From contig NZ_JAIWOU010000001.1 of NCBI RefSeq assembly GCF_021295395.1, positions 1,989,001-2,053,000 on the forward strand: a stretch of DNA of 64,000 bases, in the 5' to 3' direction. The stretch comes from Komagataeibacter sp. FNDCR2 (GTDB lineage Bacteria; Pseudomonadota; Alphaproteobacteria; Acetobacterales; Acetobacteraceae). The number at the start of each line of letters is the position of its first letter. Within the stretch, counting starts at the first letter, position 1. The notes under the pieces are model-generated. The model did no database searches. It saw only the letters and a list, made by a program, of their open reading frames with translations, and was not told the origin of the DNA. Made by a program: the position numbers and the translations under genes. Shown in pieces: positions 9,499-17,212 of the stretch.

Positions 9499-10983
9499 TC
9501 AGTCGGATTCGTCTTCCTCGGCAATGGCGGTGTTGTCGCGTGTGGGGCGGAAGCGGCCCTGACGCAGGGCTTCCTCGATATCCTCCAGCGAAGCGCCGCG
9601 CGTTTCGGGCACCATAAAAAAGACAAACAGCACCGAGAGCAGGTTGACCCCGGCATAGAACCACATGGTCCCCCCCAGCGTGATCTTGGAGACCAGCGTC
9701 AGCGCCGTGCTGGTCACCAGCAGGTCACTGCCCCACAGCATGGCCGAATGCAGGCTGGTGGCGTTGCCGCGCATGGATAGCGGGAACATTTCCGCGCCCA
9801 GCAGCCAGCCGACAACCTGGATGCCCCCGGCGTTGAACACCATGAACAGCAGCATGAACGCGATGATGAGCCAGCTTCCGGCACTGCCGGGCTGCGGGTG
9901 GATGAGGAACATGATCCCGAGCCCGATCAGGCTGATAACGCTGCCCGGCCCCATGACCAGGACCAGACGGCGGCGGCCGATCCGGTCCACGATGTTCGAG
10001 CCCAGAATGGTCATGACCAGATAGATGATCGCGATGCCGATACTGGCCATGAGCGCGGACGAACTGCCAAACCCCGCATCCGACAGGAAGGTCGGCGCGT
10101 AGTAGATCATCATCTCCAGCCCGCCCGCCTGCGTGAAGAAGGCGACGCCAAGGGCGGCGACCAGAGCGGGGCGCACCCATGGCTGCATGACGCCACGCCA
10201 GCCCACGTCGCGCGGGTCGGTTTCCTCGTTCGCATTGGCGTGGATGTGGCGTATCTCGCGCCGGATCTCGCGCTTGGTCGTGCGGATGCGCTGAAGCTGT
10301 TCCAGCGCGGAATCCAGGCTTTCATGCTCCGCGGCCCAGCGCGGGCTCTTGGGCAGGAAGAACATGGAAATGAACACGATTGCCGCCGGAATGGCCGCGA
10401 TGGCCACCATCGGCCGCCAGCCCCATGCGTCCCGCGCGGCGAAGCCGATGATGTTGGCCGCCAGGATGCCGATGCCGATCGCGATGTTGAACATCGTGAC
10501 CATGTGGCCGCGCTGGTGCGCCGGGGCCAGTTCCGAGATGTACATCGGCACGACCTGCGTGGACCCGCCCACCGCCAGCCCCAGGAACACGCGCGAGATG
10601 ATGAGCATATAGACATCGGGCGAGAAGGCACAGGCCAGCGCGCCCAGCACGAACACCGCCGTCACGATCATGACGGAGGAACGACGCCCGTAATGTTCGG
10701 ACAGCCAGCCGGTCAGGAGGGAACCCATGACGGCGCCCGCTAAAATGGCGGAGGCCACCATCTCCTGGTAGAAACTGCTCAGGTGGAACTCACGCGTAAT
10801 GAGCAGCAGCGCCCCCGAGACGATGCCGGTATCGTAACCATAGAGGCCGCCGCAGATGGCGGCCACGATGGCTGCGAGCCATAAAGTCTTTCGGGCGTTG
10901 GGGGAAATCTCGATATTCGTCAGATCGGGCAACGGCTCGGTGGCCGGCTGGTCGTGGGGGGCAGGCGGGGCTTGATCATTCAT
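9499..10983 (-). CDS. MFS sugar-porter transporter
   Basis: Twelve-helix major facilitator transporter of the sugar porter family (XylE/GalP-like), probably proton-coupled monosaccharide uptake. It has 494 residues with a hydrophilic 35-residue N-terminal tail. Seen: GYDTGIVSGALLLI in helix 1, WLSEHYGRR and DRIGRRR loop motifs, LPKSPRW before the central loop, and MVPETRG after the last helix. The ATG at 10983 is preceded on its strand by AAGGAGAAGG and an AT-rich tttatataaa stretch that could serve as a promoter. It lies downstream of selO on the same strand with a 78-base gap. Confidence 0.92.
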   Translation of the reverse strand: MNDQAPPAPHDQPATEPLPDLTNIEISPNARKTLWLAAIVAAICGGLYGYDTGIVSGALLLITREFHLSSFYQEMVASAILAGAVMGSLLTGWLSEHYGRRSSVMIVTAVFVLGALACAFSPDVYMLIISRVFLGLAVGGSTQVVPMYISELAPAHQRGHMVTMFNIAIGIGILAANIIGFAARDAWGWRPMVAIAAIPAAIVFISMFFLPKSPRWAAEHESLDSALEQLQRIRTTKREIRREIRHIHANANEETDPRDVGWRGVMQPWVRPALVAALGVAFFTQAGGLEMMIYYAPTFLSDAGFGSSSALMASIGIAIIYLVMTILGSNIVDRIGRRRLVLVMGPGSVISLIGLGIMFLIHPQPGSAGSWLIIAFMLLFMVFNAGGIQVVGWLLGAEMFPLSMRGNATSLHSAMLWGSDLLVTSTALTLVSKITLGGTMWFYAGVNLLSVLFVFFMVPETRGASLEDIEEALRQGRFRPTRDNTAIAEEDESD

Positions 10984-11061
10984 GCGGGGGCCTTCTCCTT
11001 TCTTGGCTGTTTATATAAAGCGGGCATGTCGGTCCGGTTCCCCGTGGGGTTGCGCCCCGCC

Positions 11062-12483
11062 TTAGCGGGGGGCGGTATCCAGGGCGGCTTTCGTGCTGGC
11101 GATCCGGCTGAGTGCGGCGTGCAGGTGCGACCAGTCATCGGCGCTGGCGATGGGCTGCCAGATGGCTTCCACGGTTTCAACGGGCATCATGGATGGTGCC
11201 TCGCCCCCGAAATAGGGATGCGACAGGTCGATGCCCGGTGCGGGCTCATGCAGCATGATCCGGTCGTGCAGGGGCCGGAAGCTGTCCTGAGCATAAAAGT
11301 CCTTACGTAGTCCTGATGTGGCGCGTTCCTGACTTGTGGGGCCACCATACCAGTCAAAAAACGGAAATTCAAACCCGATCTGACTTTCCTGCATGAAAGA
11401 GAACAGGGATTGACGCAAATCAGTGGATGATTTTCTTGAATCCTCTTTCAGTCCCAGCCGCTTGAGCACTGTAATATCGAGAAATCTTTCGTATCGTGCC
11501 TGAAAGTCGTTAAAAATACTTTGTATGGTCTCAATGCGGGAAAAAGGCAGCAGGCATTCCCCCAGCCGCGCCACGTTCCACGTCATTGCCCGGGGCTGGC
11601 GGCCATAGGCGTACAGGCCGGAATGATCGAAATAGGCGGCGGTGAAGTCAGGGTCGAAATGGGGCAGGAACCGCCATGGGCCGTAATCGAAGCTCTCGCC
11701 CGTGATATTGATGTTGTCGGTATTGAGCACGCCATGGACAAAGCCCGCCGCCATCCACTGGGCGGTCATTTCGGCAATGCGGGTGGTCGCGGCGTCATAC
11801 AGCGCCGCGGCGGGGTCCGGCGCGCCGGACAGGTGGGGGTAATAGGTCTCGATCACATAGGCCACCAGTTGCTGGACGCTTTCCCTGTCGTCATGGGCCA
11901 TCAGGCGCTGGAACGTGCCGATACGGATGTGGGAATGGCTGAGCCGCGCCAGCACGCATGACCGCGTGGGTGAGGGTTCGTCGCCCCGGTGCAGGCTCTC
12001 GCCCGTTTCGATCACGCTCAGGGTGCGCGATGTGCGCACGCCCAGCGCGTCCAGCCGTTCGCTGGCCAGGATTTCACGGATCCCGCCCTTCAGCGTCAGC
12101 CGCCCGTCCCCCCCGCGCGACCAGGGCGTGGTGCCACTGCCCTTGGTGCCGATATCGAGCAGCCGGCCATCCACCGCGTCCACAAGCTGCGCGAACAGGA
12201 AGCCCCGGCCATCGCCAAGGTCGGGATTGTACGCGCGGAACTGATGGCCGTGATAGCGCAGCGCCAGCGGCTGGGGCAGCGAGCCGGGCAACGGGTCGAA
12301 ATAACCGAAATGGCGGATCCACTCCGCGTCATCAAGGGTATCGAGACCGATGCGCGGCGCGACGTCGTCATTGCGGTAGCGCAGGATATGGGCGGGAAAG
12401 TCGGCGGCTTTCACCACATCATAGAATTCATTTCCCAGTCGGCTGTGATGCGTGGCGGGGGTGTAGGTTTTGGAAAAGGGCAT
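11062..12483 (-). CDS. selO: Protein adenylyltransferase SelO (YdiU family)
   Basis: Pseudokinase-fold enzyme; the family transfers AMP from ATP to protein Ser/Thr/Tyr residues and is linked to redox homeostasis. At 473 residues it has the bacterial length. Seen: LGDGRGFLFAQ, the flipped nucleotide-binding region with DIGTKGSGTTPWSRGGDG, LKGGIREIL, and the metal-binding segment NTDNINITGES followed by DYGPW. Only 27 bases separate its start from the stop of the enoyl-CoA hydratase-type gene upstream, so they probably form one transcript. Confidence 0.95.
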   Translation of the reverse strand: MPFSKTYTPATHHSRLGNEFYDVVKAADFPAHILRYRNDDVAPRIGLDTLDDAEWIRHFGYFDPLPGSLPQPLALRYHGHQFRAYNPDLGDGRGFLFAQLVDAVDGRLLDIGTKGSGTTPWSRGGDGRLTLKGGIREILASERLDALGVRTSRTLSVIETGESLHRGDEPSPTRSCVLARLSHSHIRIGTFQRLMAHDDRESVQQLVAYVIETYYPHLSGAPDPAAALYDAATTRIAEMTAQWMAAGFVHGVLNTDNINITGESFDYGPWRFLPHFDPDFTAAYFDHSGLYAYGRQPRAMTWNVARLGECLLPFSRIETIQSIFNDFQARYERFLDITVLKRLGLKEDSRKSSTDLRQSLFSFMQESQIGFEFPFFDWYGGPTSQERATSGLRKDFYAQDSFRPLHDRIMLHEPAPGIDLSHPYFGGEAPSMMPVETVEAIWQPIASADDWSHLHAALSRIASTKAALDTAPR

Positions 12484-12510
12484 TTCATCTACTTTACGTG
12501 TGATAATAAA

Positions 12511-13569
12511 TTAGCAGGACTCGGGATCGCATACCGGAAGGTCAAGCGAAAAAGCTATCGGGTCATGCAGGCAGGCCGCGACGTCCAGCGTGGAGACGGC
12601 GGCGATGCTCTCCGGTGTCCAGCGCGGGGTGTTGTCCTTGTCGATCAGGCGCGCGCGCACGCCTTCGGCAAAGTCGGGACGGCGCTGCAGGTGGCAGATC
12701 AGGCGGAATTCCTGCTCCAGCACCCGGTCCAGGTCGGGCAGCGCGCGGGCCGCATGGTAGGCGGCGAAGGTGACGCATAACGAAAAGGGACTGGCGTTTC
12801 GCATGGCCGCCATATCCGCGCGCGCCCAGTCGGCGGGATGGGCGTGCAGCCTGCGCAGGAGTTCGGGCATGTCCGGCGCGCCATAGACCGGCGCGATGGC
12901 GGCCGTATCCGGCCCGCAGGGCAGGGCGGGACAGGGGGGCAGGCTGTCCATGACCCGGACCGCGGGCTGGTGCGCCAGGGCGTCGGCCAGTTCGCCCAGC
13001 GTGCCGGAATGGGCCTGCCGGTCGGCAAAACCGGCGTCAAGGGCGGCGGTGGCGTCCATCCGGCCGCCGGTCAGCCCCAGGCGCAGCCCGCTCAGGCCCG
13101 GCGCGCGCGACAGAAGGTAGGACCCCCCCGCATCCGGTGTCAGGGCAATGGCGGTTTCGGGCATGGCGAGGCAGGCGCGCTCGGTCACGATCCGGTAGCG
13201 CACATGCCCGCCCAGCCCGATGCCACCCCCCATGGCGATCCCGTCCATGAAGGAGACGACCGGCTTCGGATACCCCGCCAGAAGGGACGCCAGCCGGTAG
13301 CTGCTGCGGAACGGTTCCATCGCCCCCGCGAAGTCACCATGTTCCAGCCGGGCGCGGATGGCGCGGATGTCGCCCCCGGCGCAGAAGGCCCTGGGGCTGG
13401 TGCTGTCCAGCAGCACGGTCTCGATGGTCGGGTCGTGCCGCCAGGCATGCAGGCAGGCGCTTATGCGGGTTATCATGTCCATGTTCAGGGCATTGAGCGC
13501 GCGGGGGCGGTCCAGCGTGATGCGCCCCAGCCTGCCGGTCTGGCGTATGTGGATCAGTTCAGGGTTCAT
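12511..13569 (-). CDS. Enoyl-CoA hydratase/isomerase, 3-hydroxyisobutyryl-CoA hydrolase type
   Basis: Crotonase-fold enzyme of 352 residues, the length expected for 3-hydroxyisobutyryl-CoA hydrolase (valine breakdown) and longer than simple hydratases. Seen: the oxyanion-hole segment AFCAGGDI near residue 65, MDGIAMGGGIGLGGH, and MPETAIALTPDAGGSYLLSR, where a Glu and an Asp correspond to the family's active-site acids. I chose the ATG at 13569, which has CGAGGAAC about eight bases upstream, rather than the ATG 11 codons earlier. It is divergent from the flavin reductase gene across 124 bases. Confidence 0.87.
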   Translation of the reverse strand: MNPELIHIRQTGRLGRITLDRPRALNALNMDMITRISACLHAWRHDPTIETVLLDSTSPRAFCAGGDIRAIRARLEHGDFAGAMEPFRSSYRLASLLAGYPKPVVSFMDGIAMGGGIGLGGHVRYRIVTERACLAMPETAIALTPDAGGSYLLSRAPGLSGLRLGLTGGRMDATAALDAGFADRQAHSGTLGELADALAHQPAVRVMDSLPPCPALPCGPDTAAIAPVYGAPDMPELLRRLHAHPADWARADMAAMRNASPFSLCVTFAAYHAARALPDLDRVLEQEFRLICHLQRRPDFAEGVRARLIDKDNTPRWTPESIAAVSTLDVAACLHDPIAFSLDLPVCDPESC

Positions 13570-13693
13570 ACGGTGGTTCCTCGTGCGGTTTACTGTGTTC
13601 AACCGGTGCAGAATGCGCTACCCCGGCAACCGTCCGGCGTCACGGCTGCGTGCGGACCCACTGGCATGTAACAGCGACTGAGGCACGATCACC

Positions 13694-14185
13694 ATGGGAG
13701 TTGACGCCCTTACCTTTCGTAACGCCATGGCGCGCCTTGGCGCGGCGGTAAATGTTGTTACGACCGGAACACTGGATGACCCGGCGGGTTTTACGGCGTC
13801 CGCCGTCTGTTCGGTCACGGATACGCCGCCCACCGTCCTGGTCTGTCTCAACCGCAATTCCCGCGTGCGGGACCGTTTCCGGGTGGATGCGGCCATGTGC
13901 ATCAATGTGCTCGCGGCCGGGCAGAAGGACATATCGGGCGTGTTCGCCAGTTCCCTCGAACAGGCGGAGCGTTTCCGTTCCGGCCACTGGGATACGCTGA
14001 CCACGGGCGCGCCCGTGCTGGAGGAGGCGGTGCTGTCGCTTGACTGCCGCATCGAGCGCATTGTCGAGGTCGGCACCCACAGCGTCATGTTCGGCGCGGT
14101 GGAAAGCGTGCGCAGCGGCAGCGCGCGTGGCGGGCTGGTCTATTTCAACCGCACCTACCACATGCTGCCCCATACGGAGGAATGA
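13694..14185 (+). CDS. Flavin reductase domain protein
   Basis: A 163-residue protein of the HpaC/RutF-like flavin reductase family, which supplies FMNH2 or FADH2 to partner monooxygenases using NAD(P)H. Seen: RLGAAVNVVTTG near the N terminus, GFTASAVCSVTDTPPTVLVCLN (flavin-binding core), and the C-terminal HSVMFGAVESV strand. No monooxygenase gene is adjacent, so its partner is unknown. The ribosome-binding site is weak. Confidence 0.88.
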   Translation: MGVDALTFRNAMARLGAAVNVVTTGTLDDPAGFTASAVCSVTDTPPTVLVCLNRNSRVRDRFRVDAAMCINVLAAGQKDISGVFASSLEQAERFRSGHWDTLTTGAPVLEEAVLSLDCRIERIVEVGTHSVMFGAVESVRSGSARGGLVYFNRTYHMLPHTEE

Positions 14186-14268
14186 CCCGCCCGTTCCCGG
14201 TTAAGGAAAAATCCAGTTTTCTGCTTCATCAGGGGTGGGACGGACCAATCTGACGGGAAGACGGGAAA

Positions 14269-14412
14269 ATGATGGGCAAGACACCGGACAAGAAACGCAT
14301 GCACGCGGGCAGGGTTCCCGTCTTGACGTTGCACCGGCTGATCTGGATACATGCCGGGCTTGCCCTTTTCGTGGTATTGATGGCCATGTGGGTGGATTAC
14401 CTGCCGGACTGA
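14269..14412 (+). CDS. Small single-pass membrane protein (47 aa)
   Basis: A short frame from ATG 14269 (a second ATG is at 14272) to TGA 14412. The product has a basic N terminus (MMGKTPDKKRMHAGR) and one hydrophobic helix (IWIHAGLALFVVLMAMWV) ending in DYLPD. The basic-in, single-helix layout suggests an inner-membrane peptide with its N terminus in the cytoplasm. GACGGGAA lies just upstream as a modest ribosome-binding site. It sits between the flavin reductase and the Fur-family gene. I do not recognise the family. Confidence 0.6.
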   Translation: MMGKTPDKKRMHAGRVPVLTLHRLIWIHAGLALFVVLMAMWVDYLPD

Positions 14413-14472
14413 CCCCCTGCCCGCTTCTGGCTGGATGGGTCATGCTGGCGACCGGACACAGGAGCACCAGCA

Positions 14473-14970
14473 GTGGCCCGCACGACCCAGATGGCCCCGA
14501 CCGGCCCGTCCGAAGGGATGGACGCGCTGCTCGATCAGGCCGCCGCCCTCTGCCACAAACGCGCGGTGCGGCTGACGGATATGCGCAGGCTGGTGCTGGG
14601 CCTTGTGCTGGCGGCGGACCGTCCGCTGGGGGCTTATGAACTGCTGGAACGGATCCGTGTCAGCCGGGGCAGGCCGGTGGCCCCGCCCACGGTGTACCGG
14701 GCGCTGGATTTCCTGCTGGAACAGGGGCTGGTCCACAAGATCGAACGTCTTTCCGCTTTTGTGGGCTGTCGCCATATGCTGGAATCGGGCCATGCCTGCC
14801 ACGGCCATGTCCATGCGGCGCAATTCCTGATCTGCACCCGGTGCGGGCGCGTGACGGAACTCGATGATCCCCATATTCTCCATGCATTGCTGGAGGTCAC
14901 GCGGGCGCGTGGTTTTTCGGTCAGGCAGACCACGGTCGAGGCCGAAGGCATATGCGCCGCCTGCGCCTGA
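14473..14970 (+). CDS. Fur-family transcriptional regulator (Zur-like)
   Basis: A 165-residue metal-responsive repressor. Seen: a winged-helix N-terminal domain with LTDMRRLVLGLVLAADRPLGAYELL and PPTVYRALDFLLEQGLVHKIE (recognition helix), then a His/Cys-rich dimerisation domain with HACHGHVH and two CxxC pairs (ICTRCG and ICAACA) that form the structural zinc site. The arrangement favours a zinc-uptake regulator (Zur) over Fur, but the sensing metal is inferred. The start is a GTG at 14473 with AGGAG at a nine-base spacing. Confidence 0.85.
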   Translation: MARTTQMAPTGPSEGMDALLDQAAALCHKRAVRLTDMRRLVLGLVLAADRPLGAYELLERIRVSRGRPVAPPTVYRALDFLLEQGLVHKIERLSAFVGCRHMLESGHACHGHVHAAQFLICTRCGRVTELDDPHILHALLEVTRARGFSVRQTTVEAEGICAACA

Positions 14971-14997
14971 GCGGGCGGACGGGGTTTACCGGCTTGG

Positions 14998-15576
14998 ATG
15001 GGGCAGGGCATGGCGCAACGGCGAAAAGGCAGGGGGACGGAATTGCCTTTCGCGCCCATGGCCCGCGCCCCGCGCCCGCGACCACGCCCCAGGGGGGAAA
15101 CGCCCCCACCCGTCACCTCGCCCGCCGGGCAGTCGGACCTGTTCGCGGCGGCGCAACCACCAGCACGGCGCGTGCTGACCTATCTCGACATAGCCGCGCT
15201 GGGGCTGGGAATGGTGAGCATAAGCAGCCTGCATGCGGGCGCGGGGCCGGATGGCTACCTGTACCATGTCACAACACGGGACGGGATGGATACGATACAT
15301 GCCCGTGGCACGGTCGTGTTTTCACGGCGCGCGCCGCTGGTGCTGACGGAGCGCCCCGGTGTTGCCGCATGGCTGGCGGACATGGTGGAACACGATGCCC
15401 CTGGCCCGGATGGCCCGCCGGACAGCGCACCGGGGGAGAGGCCGGTCATCTTCCGGGTCAGGCGGTTCATGATTGATGACCTGCTGGAAAATGACCCTGA
15501 CCGGACACGGCGGTATGGTGTCCCGTTCTACCTGCTGACCGGCATTGCCCGGCCGGAACATGAAGGGGGCGCCTGA
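14998..15576 (+). CDS. Hypothetical protein with a possible ADP-ribosyltransferase-like core
   Basis: A 192-residue protein that I do not recognise. The first 55 residues are basic and proline-rich, likely disordered. The remainder looks folded, with YLYHVTTRDGMDTIHARG near residue 86 and then PLVLTERPGVAAWL. This Tyr-His-x-Thr followed by an I..G pattern and a T/S-x-R-x-G segment recalls the first strands of ADP-ribosyltransferase-fold proteins such as KptA or DarT, but the similarity is by eye and weak. The start may be 14998 or the ATG at 15010. It follows the Fur-family gene by 27 bases and may be co-transcribed. Confidence 0.6.
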   Translation: MGQGMAQRRKGRGTELPFAPMARAPRPRPRPRGETPPPVTSPAGQSDLFAAAQPPARRVLTYLDIAALGLGMVSISSLHAGAGPDGYLYHVTTRDGMDTIHARGTVVFSRRAPLVLTERPGVAAWLADMVEHDAPGPDGPPDSAPGERPVIFRVRRFMIDDLLENDPDRTRRYGVPFYLLTGIARPEHEGGA

Positions 15577-15598
15577 AAAGCCTGCCCGGTGAACACTC

Positions 15599-15632
15599 TG
15601 CAAAAGGCGGCATCCAAAAACTTTTATTGTTT
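15599..15632 (+). repeat. Fragment of the dispersed double-hairpin repeat (right end)
   Basis: caaaaggcggcatccaaaa followed by acttttattgttttt matches the right end of the complete copy at 48707-48789 with a few substitutions. The left hairpin is absent. It lies in the AT-rich gap before the second sugar transporter, 68 bases upstream of its ATG. Confidence 0.65.
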
Positions 15633-15699
15633 TTATAGATAAGTTATTTTCAAATAGATTCTAAAACCGGCAATAAAAAGATCAAAAGGACCGGACTTA

Positions 15700-17118
15700 A
15701 TGGAAAATCAGCCTCAGGCCACCGGGTTCGATCCGGCCCGCCTGCGCACTCTTGTCATTGGTTGCCTTGCGGCGCTGGCCGGTCTTATGGCCGGGCTTGA
15801 TATCGGGGTCATATCCGGGGCGCTGGATCTGGTGGCGAAGGCTTTCCATGCCTCCACCATCGCGCAGGAATGGATCGTCAGCGCCATGATGGGCGGGGCC
15901 GCCGTGGGCTCGTTATGCGGGGGGTGGATGTCGCACCAGATCGGGCGCAAGCATGCGCTGCTGGTCGGTGCGCTGGTGTTCATCGGCGGGTCGCTGGCCT
16001 GCGCGCTGGCGTGGTCGATTCCGTCCATGATCGTGGGGCGCGTGGTCATGGGGCTGGCGATCGGGGTCGCGGCGTTCACCGCGCCGCTCTACCTGTCCGA
16101 GATTGCAAGCGAACAGGCGCGCGGGGCCATGATCTCGACCTACCAGCTTATGATTACGGCGGGTATTTTCATCGCTTTCCTGACCAACACGATGTTCAGC
16201 TACTCGGGCAACTGGCGCGGCATGTTCGCCGTGGCGGCGGTGCCGGGCGTGCTGTTCCTGATTGGCGTGCTGTTCCTGCCCTACAGCCCGCGCTGGCTCA
16301 TGATGCGCGGCCGCCGTAGCGAGGCGCTCCAGGTGCTTGAGGACCTGCGCGACGACCGGAGCGTCGCCATGCAGGAAATACAGAATATCAGCCGCCAGTT
16401 GCAGATGAAGCAGCGCGGCTGGAGCCTGCTGCGCCATAACGCCAATTTCCGCCGCTCCATCTTCCTCGGCATTGCGCTACAGGCCATGCAGCAGCTCGCG
16501 GGCGTGAATGTGGTGATGTACTACGCCCCGCGCATATTCGCGCTGGCGGGTTATGTCGGCCCCGCGCAGCTATGGTGCACGGCCATGGTGGGTCTGGTGA
16601 ACATGCTGGCCACCTTTATTGCCGTGGGGCTGGTGGATCGCTGGGGGCGTAAGCCGATCCTGTATACCGGCTTCATCATCATGGCGATCGGCATGGGTTT
16701 TCTCGGGCTGGTGCTGAACCATCCCGATCTGGGGCAGACGGAGCAGATCATCTCCGTGTTCATGCTGCTGATCTATATTTCCGGGTTCGCCATGTCCGCC
16801 GGGCCGCTGATGTGGGTGCTGTGTTCGGAGGTGCAGCCGCTGCAGGGGCGTGACCTTGGCATTTCCATTTCCACGCTGACCAACTGGGTCGCCAACATGA
16901 TCGTGGGGGCAAGCTTCCTGTCCCTGCTGCAATGGCTGGGCAATGGCCCCACCTTCTGGCTGTTCGCGGGGTTCAACCTGGTCTTCGTGCTGGTGACATG
17001 GCGCTTCATTCCGGAAACACGGGACATGTCGCTCGAACGGATCGAACGGCGGCTCATGGCAGGCCTGCCGCTGCGTGAAATCGGGCAGGGGCGGCCCCTG
17101 CCGGGTGAGGAAGGGTAG
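15700..17118 (+). CDS. MFS sugar-porter transporter (GalP/XylE-like)
   Basis: A 472-residue twelve-helix sugar/proton symporter. Seen: GLDIGVISGALDLVAKAF in helix 1, the GGWMSHQIGRK loop motif between helices 2 and 3, LPYSPRWLMMRGR before the central cytoplasmic loop, the sugar-binding QAMQQLAGVNVVMYYAP stretch, DRWGRKP, and the C-terminal FIPETRDMSLE signature. These motifs are closer to E. coli GalP/AraE than those of the other transporter at 9499-10983. The AT-rich upstream region (15600-15690) probably contains its promoter. A shortened repeat follows the stop codon. Confidence 0.93.
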   Translation: MENQPQATGFDPARLRTLVIGCLAALAGLMAGLDIGVISGALDLVAKAFHASTIAQEWIVSAMMGGAAVGSLCGGWMSHQIGRKHALLVGALVFIGGSLACALAWSIPSMIVGRVVMGLAIGVAAFTAPLYLSEIASEQARGAMISTYQLMITAGIFIAFLTNTMFSYSGNWRGMFAVAAVPGVLFLIGVLFLPYSPRWLMMRGRRSEALQVLEDLRDDRSVAMQEIQNISRQLQMKQRGWSLLRHNANFRRSIFLGIALQAMQQLAGVNVVMYYAPRIFALAGYVGPAQLWCTAMVGLVNMLATFIAVGLVDRWGRKPILYTGFIIMAIGMGFLGLVLNHPDLGQTEQIISVFMLLIYISGFAMSAGPLMWVLCSEVQPLQGRDLGISISTLTNWVANMIVGASFLSLLQWLGNGPTFWLFAGFNLVFVLVTWRFIPETRDMSLERIERRLMAGLPLREIGQGRPLPGEEG

Positions 17119-17126
17119 ATCATAAG

Positions 17127-17180
17127 GAAGTTTTTGGTGAAGCTTTTTTCAAAAAGGCGGCGCCCAGAAACCTTTATTTT
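17127..17180 (+). repeat. Double-hairpin repeat, internally deleted copy
   Basis: The left part (gaagtttttggtgaagc, tttttt, c, aaaaa) matches the first hairpin of the complete copy at 48707-48789, then runs directly into ggcggcgcccagaaac and ctttatttt, its right end. The arms gaagc and ggcggc no longer pair, which is what recombination between the two tttttt-c-aaaaa loops would produce. It lies between the convergent sugar transporter and folC. Confidence 0.75.
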
Positions 17181-17212
17181 CAAATGGCCTCCTACCTGCG
17201 GCGCGGAGGGAG

